Assembly: GCA_947176115.1 (NCBI GenBank)
Contig: CAMWPK010000018.1
Span: 1-14,666 of the forward strand
DNA: 14,666 nt
From: an uncultured Clostridia bacterium
GTDB taxonomy: Bacteria > Bacillota > Clostridia > Christensenellales > UBA3700
Direction of reading: 5' to 3'
Below are positions 7,517 to 13,750 of the stretch, one piece after another. Below the pieces are notes generated by a model. The model searched no databases and was not told where the DNA came from. It saw only the letters and a list, made by a program, of their open reading frames with translations. Every line of letters begins with the position of its first letter. Position 1 is the first letter of the stretch. The position numbers and the translations under genes are program-made.

Positions 7517-8425
7517 ATGAAACATTTATTGAAGTTGTTGGATTTAAGCGAGGGCGAGATAATAGATATTCTCAATCTTGCAGACCAACTCAAATATGAG
7601 AAAAAACACAATATATCGCACGAGTATCTTAAGGGCAAGAGTCTTGGCATGATTTTTCAAAAGTCGTCCACTCGTACGAGAGTATCTTTTGAAACAGGTA
7701 TGTATCAACTCGGCGGACAGGCGCTGTTTTTGTCGCCACGCGATTTGCAGATAGGCAGAGGCGAACCTATAGAGGATACGGCTAAAGTTTTGTCAAGATA
7801 TCTTGACGGAATAATGATTCGTACTTTTGAGCAGAAAGAAGTTGAGGACTTGGCAAAATACGGCTCTATACCAATTATCAACGGCTTGACGGACTTTGCG
7901 CATCCATGTCAAGTCCTAGCCGACCTTATGACTATAAGGGAATACAAGGGCGAGTTTGATAATCTCAAATTGACCTTTGTCGGCGACGGCAACAATATGG
8001 CTAACTCGCTAATCGTAGGATGTCTTAAGGTGGGTATGAGAGTAGCGATAGCTTGTCCTAAGTCGCATATGCCGGACGGCTCGGTATTGGAATTCGCTAA
8101 ATCTTACGGCGATAAGTTCCTAATTACCGACGACGTATTGCTAGCGTGCAAGGACGCAGACGTACTCTATACAGACGTGTGGGCGTCTATGGGACAAGAA
8201 GGCGAAGCCGAAGAACGCAAGAAGGCATTCTCAGGTTATCAAATAAACGCCCAAACTATGGCGGTCGCGAAGAAAGACGCATTGGTGCTTCACTGCTTAC
8301 CCGCTCACAGAGGCGAAGAAATTATGGCTGACGTAATGGACGCGCACCAAGAGATATTTGACGAAGCCGAGAATAGATTGCACGCGCAAAAAGCCGTCCT
8401 CGTCAAACTTATGGCGGGCAAATGA
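7517..8425 (+). CDS. argF: Ornithine carbamoyltransferase
   Basis: ArgF joins ornithine and carbamoyl phosphate to give citrulline. The 302-residue protein has the carbamoyl-phosphate site STRTR at residues 51-55, HPCQ at 129-132, the ornithine-side DVWASMGQE segment, and the closing HCLP motif at 259-262. These mark an anabolic-type ornithine transcarbamylase rather than an aspartate transcarbamylase. No carAB (carbamoyl phosphate synthetase) lies in the window, so its partner is encoded elsewhere. The stop overlaps the start of the next gene as ATGA, which suggests coupled translation. Confidence 0.96.
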   Translation: MKHLLKLLDLSEGEIIDILNLADQLKYEKKHNISHEYLKGKSLGMIFQKSSTRTRVSFETGMYQLGGQALFLSPRDLQIGRGEPIEDTAKVLSRYLDGIMIRTFEQKEVEDLAKYGSIPIINGLTDFAHPCQVLADLMTIREYKGEFDNLKLTFVGDGNNMANSLIVGCLKVGMRVAIACPKSHMPDGSVLEFAKSYGDKFLITDDVLLACKDADVLYTDVWASMGQEGEAEERKKAFSGYQINAQTMAVAKKDALVLHCLPAHRGEEIMADVMDAHQEIFDEAENRLHAQKAVLVKLMAGK

Positions 8426-9120
8426 TTAGGCTTTTAGACAATGCTTACAAGAGTTACTCTCTTTGCAAAATGCAGGAGAGTGACTTTGTTTTTGTCAAGA
8501 CGTTCCTTGACACTCAAAGGGCAAAACTTGAGAGAATTGAGTTTTTTTATCCGTATAAAGACGAAGAATTGCTATCCGTACTTACTTACGGTTGCTTTTG
8601 GGGACTGCTTGACAAAGATAAGTTAATAGCGACTTTTGCTATTGACCTAGACGAAGAGTACGCGCAAACCTTAGCCAATCTCATAAATTCATTTTACGAT
8701 ATAGGTATCGAGCGCGCCTATGAGAGTTCCGGACTTATGGTAGATAAGGATTACCGTGGGCAAGGCATAGCCAAATATATGATGAGCGTAGCTTGCAACG
8801 AGGCAGAGAAAAGGCAAATACCTTTATGCGGAGTGGTACATACTCAAAACGTAGCGAGCATGTCTACTTTTTTCTCATTAGGCTTTGAAATGAGAGCAAC
8901 TTGGCATATGAGCGAGGGATACGACTTCATATATTTGCTCAAAAGATTTAATTTACAAAAAGTATTGCAATCGAATGAAAAATATGATAAAATTAAAAAT
9001 GTGATTGGACAAGCCAATACCCATACTAAAGAGCATAACGTTTTGTTATCTCAGGGATACGTGGGAGTAGGTTGCCAAAATACGACAATCTATTTTATAA
9101 AAAAGGAGAAAAATTTATGA
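8422..9120 (+). CDS. GNAT family N-acetyltransferase, arginine operon-linked
   Basis: The GNAT fold transfers acetyl from acetyl-CoA to an amine. The acetyl-CoA pyrophosphate loop RGQGIA is at residues 112-117, after the ESSGLMVDKDY strand. The later VHTQNVASMSTFFSLGFE segment is the usual GNAT motif B. The start overlaps the argF stop (ATGA) and has only a weak ribosome binding site, so it is probably translated by coupling. The recognisable domain ends near residue 175 (IYLLKR). About 57 further residues lie over the promoter and leader of the next gene and show no motif. The substrate is not known. Operon position makes glutamate (acetylglutamate synthase) a possible substrate, but ribosomal protein or small-molecule acetylation is equally open. 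Confidence 0.85.
   Translation: MIRLLDNAYKSYSLCKMQESDFVFVKTFLDTQRAKLERIEFFYPYKDEELLSVLTYGCFWGLLDKDKLIATFAIDLDEEYAQTLANLINSFYDIGIERAYESSGLMVDKDYRGQGIAKYMMSVACNEAEKRQIPLCGVVHTQNVASMSTFFSLGFEMRATWHMSEGYDFIYLLKRFNLQKVLQSNEKYDKIKNVIGQANTHTKEHNVLLSQGYVGVGCQNTTIYFIKKEKNL
8965..8993 (+). promoter_or_regulatory. Putative sigma-A promoter for the HU gene
   Basis: TTGCAA (8965-8970) is followed after 17 bases by TAAAAT (8988-8993), a close match to the sigma-A consensus with ideal spacing. It lies inside the GNAT reading frame beyond the GNAT domain. It would give the HU gene its own transcript with a leader of about 115 bases. The prediction is from sequence only. Confidence 0.6.
9003..9052 (+). other. 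Paired hairpins in the HU 5' leader
   Basis: Hairpin 1 pairs ATTGG with CCAAT around a 5-base loop (9004-9018). Hairpin 2 pairs GAG-ATAAC (9031-9039, one bulged C) with GTTATCTC (9045-9052) around a 5-base loop. Both fall in the putative untranslated leader of the HU gene and within the tail of the GNAT reading frame. The role is unknown; transcript stability or control of HU synthesis is possible. Confidence 0.4.
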
Positions 9121-9386
9121 ACAAGAATCAATTTATCGCAGGCGTAGCTTCTAAGGCAGGTTGTTCTAACGAGGTAGCAACTTCGTGCTATGACGCAATG
9201 GTAGCAACCATTTTGGAAACCGTAAAGAACGGAGATAAAGTAGCTTTGCCAGACTTTGGCAATTTTGAATTAAAGACCAGACCGGCTCGCGTAGGCGTAA
9301 ATCCTGCGACAGGCGAAAAGATAAATATTGCAGAGAGCAGAGTTCTCAACTTTAAGCCGGCAAAGAAAATTAAAGACGAACTATAA
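9117..9386 (+). CDS. hup: HU family DNA-binding protein
   Basis: HU is a small basic dimeric protein that bends and packs DNA in the nucleoid. The 89-residue product has normal length. It has the two N-terminal helices, PDFGNFELKTR, then the DNA-binding arm RPARVGVNPATGE with the intercalating proline at residue 63, and the closing FKPAKKIK. The start at 9117 has an excellent site (AAAAAAGGAG) 8 bases upstream; an in-frame ATG at 9072 would place this site inside the gene and is rejected. The start overlaps the GNAT stop (ATGA), but a promoter inside the GNAT gene suggests separate transcription. A terminator follows. Three cysteine or near-cysteine substitutions (such as Cys16 and Cys24) are unremarkable. 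Confidence 0.95.
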   Translation: MNKNQFIAGVASKAGCSNEVATSCYDAMVATILETVKNGDKVALPDFGNFELKTRPARVGVNPATGEKINIAESRVLNFKPAKKIKDEL

Positions 9387-9404
9387 GGAACTATAAGAAT
9401 AATA

Positions 9405-9434
9405 GAATATGCCACTGAGAAGTGGCATATTTTA
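9405..9434 (+). terminator. Intrinsic terminator after the HU gene
   Basis: The stem AATATGCCACT (9406-9416) pairs fully with AGTGGCATATT (9421-9431) around a GAGA tetraloop of the stable GNRA type. The T-rich tail TTTT (9430-9433) is short. It would end both the HU transcript and any read-through from the arginine operon. Confidence 0.85.
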
Positions 9435-9476
9435 TGCAAGAATCAATATAATTAAAATTTATTAAAAGGAAATCTT

Positions 9477-9941
9477 ATGCACAGCGAAATTACAAGGAAA
9501 CAAAAGGCTTACAACTTATTTAAGGAGGGATACAACTGCTGTCAATCGGTAGTATTGGCATTTGAGGATATTCTACCGCTGGATAGAAAACAGTTGCTGG
9601 CAGTATCGTGCGGTTTTGGCGGTGGCTTTGGCAGGACGAGAAATCTGTGCGGAGCAGTCAGCGCGTACGCTATAGTAATGGGACTGTATTTGACACACTC
9701 CGACGACCCAAAACTCGCCAAGGCGGATATGTACAAGATTTTGCAAGAAATGGTAGCCGAGTTCAAAGCTCTCAACGGCTCGGATAATTGCGGAGAACTT
9801 CTCAAAGAAGTCAAGAATCTCACCGCAGGCTATATGCCTCAAGAGCGCGACGACGATTATTATAAAGTTCGTCCTTGCATAAAATTCGTTCTTGACAGCG
9901 TGGATATTATAAGTTCAACAATAGAAAAACTGTCGCAGTAA
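9477..9941 (+). CDS. C_GCAxxG_C_C family cysteine-rich protein
   Basis: The 154-residue protein matches the layout of the C_GCAxxG_C_C family, putative redox-active proteins common in anaerobes: NCCQSV (Cys21, Cys22), a glycine-rich GFGGGFGR stretch, LCGAVSA (Cys58), NCGELL (Cys105) and RPC (Cys134), plus Cys45. The last glycine of the GCAxxG motif is replaced by alanine (Ala63). No signal peptide or clear membrane helix is present, so it is probably cytoplasmic. The family's function is not established; redox or metal/cluster binding is inferred from the spaced cysteines. The ribosome binding site AAAAGGA lies 6 bases upstream of the start. A TATAAT at 9447-9452 could be its -10 box, but no good -35 is seen. 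Confidence 0.85.
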   Translation: MHSEITRKQKAYNLFKEGYNCCQSVVLAFEDILPLDRKQLLAVSCGFGGGFGRTRNLCGAVSAYAIVMGLYLTHSDDPKLAKADMYKILQEMVAEFKALNGSDNCGELLKEVKNLTAGYMPQERDDDYYKVRPCIKFVLDSVDIISSTIEKLSQ

Positions 9942-9999
9942 AAAAAATCAAAAAATTTTTTCAAATCCGTTGACATATTGAAAAGCGCGGGCATATAAT
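9942..9999 (+). promoter_or_regulatory. Strong sigma-A promoter of the asnB T-box transcript
   Basis: A perfect TTGACA (9970-9975) and a perfect TATAAT (9994-9999) are separated by 18 bases. Runs of A and T at 9942-9961 lie where an UP element would bind the RNA polymerase alpha subunit. Transcription should start near 10006. The A/T runs could also weakly help end the upstream gene, but no proper hairpin is seen. Confidence 0.85.
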
Positions 10000-10005
10000 C
10001 AAAAT

Positions 10006-10268
10006 ACAAAGTGAAGATTGAGAGAAGTAATTGAACTCAACTACGCACAGTGACTTGGGGATAGTGAAAACCCAACCGTAGCCTTCAATGAATAACACTC
10101 ATGAGCGCAAACCCAAATCGCAAGAAAGTAGGGGAGACGGGGAGGCCCGTTACAGCCGATGCTTTTGTTGGAAAGTAAAAGTGATTGATATACCCGTATC
10201 AATAAGTTAGGTGGCACCGCGGATAACAGCATTCGTCCTAAAATAAGGAAGATTGCTGTATTTTTTTT
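10006..10268 (+). ncRNA. T-box riboswitch sensing tRNA-Asn
   Basis: The leader carries the conserved T-box core AGGTGGCACCGCGG (10209-10222). In Stem I, TGAG 10019-10022 pairs with CTCA 10098-10101, TTGAA 10031-10035 with TTCAA 10084-10088, CTACG 10041-10045 with CGTAG 10077-10081, and TTGGG 10055-10059 with CCCAA 10071-10075. The specifier loop reads GAATAACA, giving AAC (10094-10096), an Asn codon. Stem III is ATTGATA 10184-10190 with TATCAAT 10197-10203. The bulge UGGC (10212-10215) would pair with GCCA, the 3' end expected of tRNA-Asn with discriminator G. Uncharged tRNA-Asn should stabilise the antiterminator (TTAGG 10207-10211 with CCTAA 10237-10241) and turn asnB on. Confidence 0.95.
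10226..10268 (+). terminator. Regulated terminator of the T-box leader
   Basis: ACAGCA (10226-10231) pairs with TGCTGT (10254-10259), and TCCT (10236-10239) pairs with AGGA (10246-10249), with two mismatched positions in between. Eight T residues follow at 10261-10268. The 5' arm shares the CCT bases with the antiterminator, so the two structures exclude each other. Confidence 0.9.
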
Positions 10269-10280
10269 GGAGGTGGCACT

Positions 10281-11861
10281 ATGTGTTCAATTATGGGTTA
10301 TGACGGCAAAGACGTTGCTATAGAGGAGTTTAAGAAAGCCCTTGACGCAACAATTTCAAGAGGTCCGGACGATACTAGAATCGTCAAGACCAAATCAAGT
10401 ATTTTAGGTTTTCACAGGCTTGCAATCATGGGCTTAACTCAAGAGGGAATGCAACCTTTTTCGTTGGGCGAAGATTACCTTGTTTGCAACGGCGAAATTT
10501 ACTGTTTTAGACCAATCAAAGAGAGGCTAAAGGAAAAGTACTCTTTCAAGTCGGACAGCGACTGCGAGATTATCTTACCGCTTTATCGCGAAATGGGACT
10601 TGAGATGTTCAAGAGCCTTGACAGCGAGTTTGCGCTCGTCATTTACGATAGCAAAAAAGACGCGCTTATCGCAGGCAGAGATCCGATAGGCATTCGTCCG
10701 TTGTTTTACGGATTCAGTAAGTCGGGCAAGATTGCATTTGCAAGCGAAGCAAAAAACCTTATGCCTTTATGCGATAAGGTTATGCCTTTCCCTCCGGGAC
10801 ATTATTACGCCGACGGCAAATTCGTAAGATATTCCGATCCGACCGCCGTTGATAAGTATATCAAGGACGATTTGGATACGATATGCAAAAACATTCATGA
10901 CAAACTCGTCGCAGGTATAGCAAAACGGCTTGACTCCGACGCTCCGCTGGGCTTCTTGCTTTCAGGAGGTTTGGATAGCTCGCTTGTATGTTCGGTATCT
11001 CAAAAGTTGTTAGATAAGCCTATCCGCACTTTTGCGATAGGTATGAGCGAGGACGCTATAGACCTCAAATACGCCAAAGAAGTTGCAGATTATATCGGTA
11101 GCGACCACAGCGAGATTATAATCACGAAAGACGACGTACTCGGCGCTGTAGATACGGTAATAAAGACGCTTGAAACTTTTGATATAACTACAATCAGAGC
11201 AAGTATCGGTATGTATCTCATTTGCAAGGCTATTCACGAGCGCACAGACGTGAGAGTGCTTATGACGGGCGAGATTAGCGACGAACTTTTTGGATATAAA
11301 TATACCGACTTTGCTCCGTCTGCTGAGGAGTTTCAAAAAGAGGCGGTAAAGCGAATTAGCGAGTTGTATATGTACGACGTACTTCGCGCCGATAGATGTA
11401 TATCGGCAAACTCGCTAGAGGCGCGCGTGCCCTTTGGCGATTTGGATTTTGTCAAATACGTTATGTCGATTGACCCGTCCAAAAAACTCAACACGTACGG
11501 CAAAGGCAAATACTTATTGAGAAGAGCGTTTGAAGGCGACTATCTGCCACAGAGTATTTTGTATAGAGAAAAGGCCGCATTCTCCGACGCAGTAGGTCAC
11601 TCAATGGTGGACTATATCAAGGAATACGCTTCAACACTTTACTCAGATGAAGAGTTTGAGATTAAGCGTCAAAAGTATGCGTATCACGCAATGCCGTTTA
11701 CAAAAGAGAGTTTGATGTACAGAGAAATATTTGAGAAGTATTATCCCCAACAAGCTCAAATGATAGCAGACTTTTGGATGCCCAACAAGTCTTGGAAAGG
11801 TTGCGACGTTGACGACCCATCGGCGAGAGTATTGTCCAACTACGGCAAATCGGGAGAGTAA
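10281..11861 (+). CDS. asnB: Asparagine synthase (glutamine-hydrolysing)
   Basis: AsnB makes asparagine from aspartate and ATP, using ammonia released from glutamine. The 526-residue protein starts MCSIMGY, so Cys2 becomes the N-terminal nucleophile of the class II glutaminase domain (residues 2 to about 190, with HRLAIMG, NGEIYCF and RDPIGIRPL). The synthetase domain carries the ATP pyrophosphatase loop SGGLDSS at 228-234 and, later, LMTGEISDELFGY. Length and motifs fit the AsnB class. The ribosome binding site GGAGGTGG sits just after the T-box terminator's T-run. The upstream Asn-specific T-box independently supports the function: the gene is induced when asparaginyl-tRNA runs short. Confidence 0.96.
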   Translation: MCSIMGYDGKDVAIEEFKKALDATISRGPDDTRIVKTKSSILGFHRLAIMGLTQEGMQPFSLGEDYLVCNGEIYCFRPIKERLKEKYSFKSDSDCEIILPLYREMGLEMFKSLDSEFALVIYDSKKDALIAGRDPIGIRPLFYGFSKSGKIAFASEAKNLMPLCDKVMPFPPGHYYADGKFVRYSDPTAVDKYIKDDLDTICKNIHDKLVAGIAKRLDSDAPLGFLLSGGLDSSLVCSVSQKLLDKPIRTFAIGMSEDAIDLKYAKEVADYIGSDHSEIIITKDDVLGAVDTVIKTLETFDITTIRASIGMYLICKAIHERTDVRVLMTGEISDELFGYKYTDFAPSAEEFQKEAVKRISELYMYDVLRADRCISANSLEARVPFGDLDFVKYVMSIDPSKKLNTYGKGKYLLRRAFEGDYLPQSILYREKAAFSDAVGHSMVDYIKEYASTLYSDEEFEIKRQKYAYHAMPFTKESLMYREIFEKYYPQQAQMIADFWMPNKSWKGCDVDDPSARVLSNYGKSGE

Positions 11862-11880
11862 ATATATTTGTCCAGACTAT

Positions 11881-11911
11881 TTAAGCGAGTATGAAAAGTA
11901 CTCGCTTTTAA
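11881..11911 (+). terminator. Intrinsic terminator after asnB
   Basis: The perfect 9-bp stem AAGCGAGTA (11883-11891) pairs with TACTCGCTT (11899-11907) around a 7-base loop and ends in TTTT, followed by AT-rich sequence. It lies 21 bases after the asnB stop and separates asnB from dnaG transcription. Confidence 0.8.
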
Positions 11912-11960
11912 TTATTAATATAAAATAAAAATAATATAAGGACTTTTGCATTTGTCGGCG

Positions 11961-11966
11961 TATAAT
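11961..11966 (+). promoter_or_regulatory. Possible -10 box for dnaG-rpoD
   Basis: A perfect TATAAT lies 30 bases upstream of the dnaG start, between the asnB terminator and dnaG. No good -35 hexamer is found at 16-18 bases; the nearest TTG-containing hexamers are too close. The promoter is therefore likely by position but not proven. Confidence 0.45.
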
Positions 11967-11995
11967 CTTATTGTACGGAAGAAAAGCGAGGAATT

Positions 11996-13723
11996 ATGGC
12001 GGAAAATTTTTCTGAATGGCTGGAAAAACTCAAGGCAAAAGTCGATATAGCGGAGCTAATATCTCCGTATGTTTCCTTGCAGACAAAAGGCAGTAAGAAA
12101 TGGGCTTGTTGTCCTTTTCACCATGAAAAAACTCCGTCCTTTTGTCTATACGAGCAATCGCAGACTTATCATTGTTTCGGTTGCGGAGTAGGCGGTGACG
12201 CCATAACTTTTATTCAAGAGATAGAGCACACTGATTTTATGGGCGCGGTCAAGATTATTGCCGACAAATATCGCATGCCTATTCCGGATTTTTCTCATAA
12301 CGATAAAAGCGCAGGGTTAAAAAAGCACAAGGACAAGCTGTTTGAGATGATGAGGGAAACGGCGAACTACTTCCACAGTAATCTCAAGTCTGACGCAGGG
12401 AAAACTGCGAGGGAGTATCTTGCCAAGAGAGGCATCTCAATGCAGACGGCGACTATCTTTGGTATGGGATATTCTCTTGGAAGAAATCAACTTGTCGCAT
12501 ACCTTGCTTCTAAGGGATATTCCAAAGAGAATATGCAAGAAGCTGGACTTGTCGATACCACGCAAAGCGGTGGCGTAGTCGATACTATGGCAGGCAGACT
12601 TATAGTGCCAATTATCAACAATATAAAGCAAGTCGTAGCATTTGGCGGAAGAGTGCTTGACGATAGCAAGCCTAAGTACAAAAATACACGCGATACGGTA
12701 TTATTCAATAAGTCTAAAGAGATATTCGGACAGCATTCCGTCAAGCGTCTTAAACTTGAGACGGCAGTCAAAGAACTTATCGTCGTCGAGGGATATATGG
12801 ACGTAATATCGCTCTTCCAAAGCGGAGTAAAAAATGCGATCGCGTCTATGGGAACGTCGCTTACGCAAGACCAAGCCAAACTTATCAAGAGATACGTAGA
12901 TAAAGTCGTTATATGTTATGACGGCGACAGCGCGGGACAAAACGCAACTATGAGAGGTCTTGATATACTCTACAATCACGGACTTGACGTGAGAGTAGTC
13001 AGTTTGCCTGACAACTTAGATCCTGACGAGTACGTGCGTAAGTACGGCAAAGACGCTTATCTCAAAATGCTTATTGAGGCAAAACCGCTCTTTGAGCACA
13101 AACTTTTTACTCTTGCAAAGTCATACGATTTGACTTCTCCGCAAGAAAAAGGCAAGTATGCTGTCGAAGCTATGAAGATAATTAAACCGCTTGGCGACCC
13201 TGCGATGATTGAAGCGTATATTGGGTACGTAGCCAAACTCACCGGCTTGCCTAGCGATACGTTGAGAAGACAGTTGGACGTAAGCGAAGCCGTAGCGACA
13301 GTAATCAAAAAAGAAACTGCAAAGATCAGTATGTCGGCGTTTGACAGAGCCGTGAGATACGTATTGTATGGACTTTTCGGCGGAGTTGAAGGCGCGGTGT
13401 GCGAAAAAGATTTATCTCAATATCTTGAAGATAAAAATCAAAGAACTTTATACGATTTATACCGCTCAAATCAAGAGAATACTTTAGAAGAACTGACGTC
13501 GCAAGAAGAAGACAATCCAGAAGTCAAAGCCATACTGGACGAGGGAAGCAAGATTGGCGACGAAAAGGCTTTGAAGTATTTTGAAGACTGTGTGGCAAGA
13601 ATAATCAAAGAGGGCGAGAAAAAGCGAAGAAAAGAGCTAATCAAAGCATTTGACAATGAAAAAGACGAAGACGCTAAGCTCATTATGATGAGCCAAATCG
13701 CCCAAAGCAACAACAAAAAATAA
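11996..13723 (+). CDS. dnaG: DNA primase
   Basis: DnaG makes the short RNA primers for DNA replication and works with the DnaB helicase at the fork. The 575-residue protein has the N-terminal CHC2 zinc-binding domain with Cys39, His42, Cys60 and Cys63 (CPFHHEKTPSF ... YHCFGCG). The catalytic core follows, with the TOPRIM fold: Glu265 in VVEGYMDV and Asp309/Asp311 in YDGDSAG, the metal-binding acidic residues. The C-terminal 140 or so residues, rich in charged helices, should be the helicase-interacting part and are poorly conserved, as is usual. The ribosome binding site is GCGAGGA. rpoD follows 27 bp later, as in the macromolecular synthesis operon of many bacteria; rpsU is not next to it here. 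Confidence 0.97.
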   Translation: MAENFSEWLEKLKAKVDIAELISPYVSLQTKGSKKWACCPFHHEKTPSFCLYEQSQTYHCFGCGVGGDAITFIQEIEHTDFMGAVKIIADKYRMPIPDFSHNDKSAGLKKHKDKLFEMMRETANYFHSNLKSDAGKTAREYLAKRGISMQTATIFGMGYSLGRNQLVAYLASKGYSKENMQEAGLVDTTQSGGVVDTMAGRLIVPIINNIKQVVAFGGRVLDDSKPKYKNTRDTVLFNKSKEIFGQHSVKRLKLETAVKELIVVEGYMDVISLFQSGVKNAIASMGTSLTQDQAKLIKRYVDKVVICYDGDSAGQNATMRGLDILYNHGLDVRVVSLPDNLDPDEYVRKYGKDAYLKMLIEAKPLFEHKLFTLAKSYDLTSPQEKGKYAVEAMKIIKPLGDPAMIEAYIGYVAKLTGLPSDTLRRQLDVSEAVATVIKKETAKISMSAFDRAVRYVLYGLFGGVEGAVCEKDLSQYLEDKNQRTLYDLYRSNQENTLEELTSQEEDNPEVKAILDEGSKIGDEKALKYFEDCVARIIKEGEKKRRKELIKAFDNEKDEDAKLIMMSQIAQSNNKK

Positions 13724-13750
13724 CGAAAGATACTACGGAGGTTGTAATAA

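Noticed and set aside
9072..9116. Longer HU start at 9072
   Set aside because: The extra residues are the translated leader, and the AAAAAAGGAG site would fall within the gene.
9942..9966. Terminator formed by the A-run/T-run after the C_GCAxxG gene
   Set aside because: A pure A/T stem would be very weak. Its position just upstream of the -35 box fits an UP element better.
11946..11966. TTGCAT plus TATAAT as a full dnaG promoter
   Set aside because: The spacer is only 9 bases, too short for sigma-A. Only the -10 box is kept as a weak feature.
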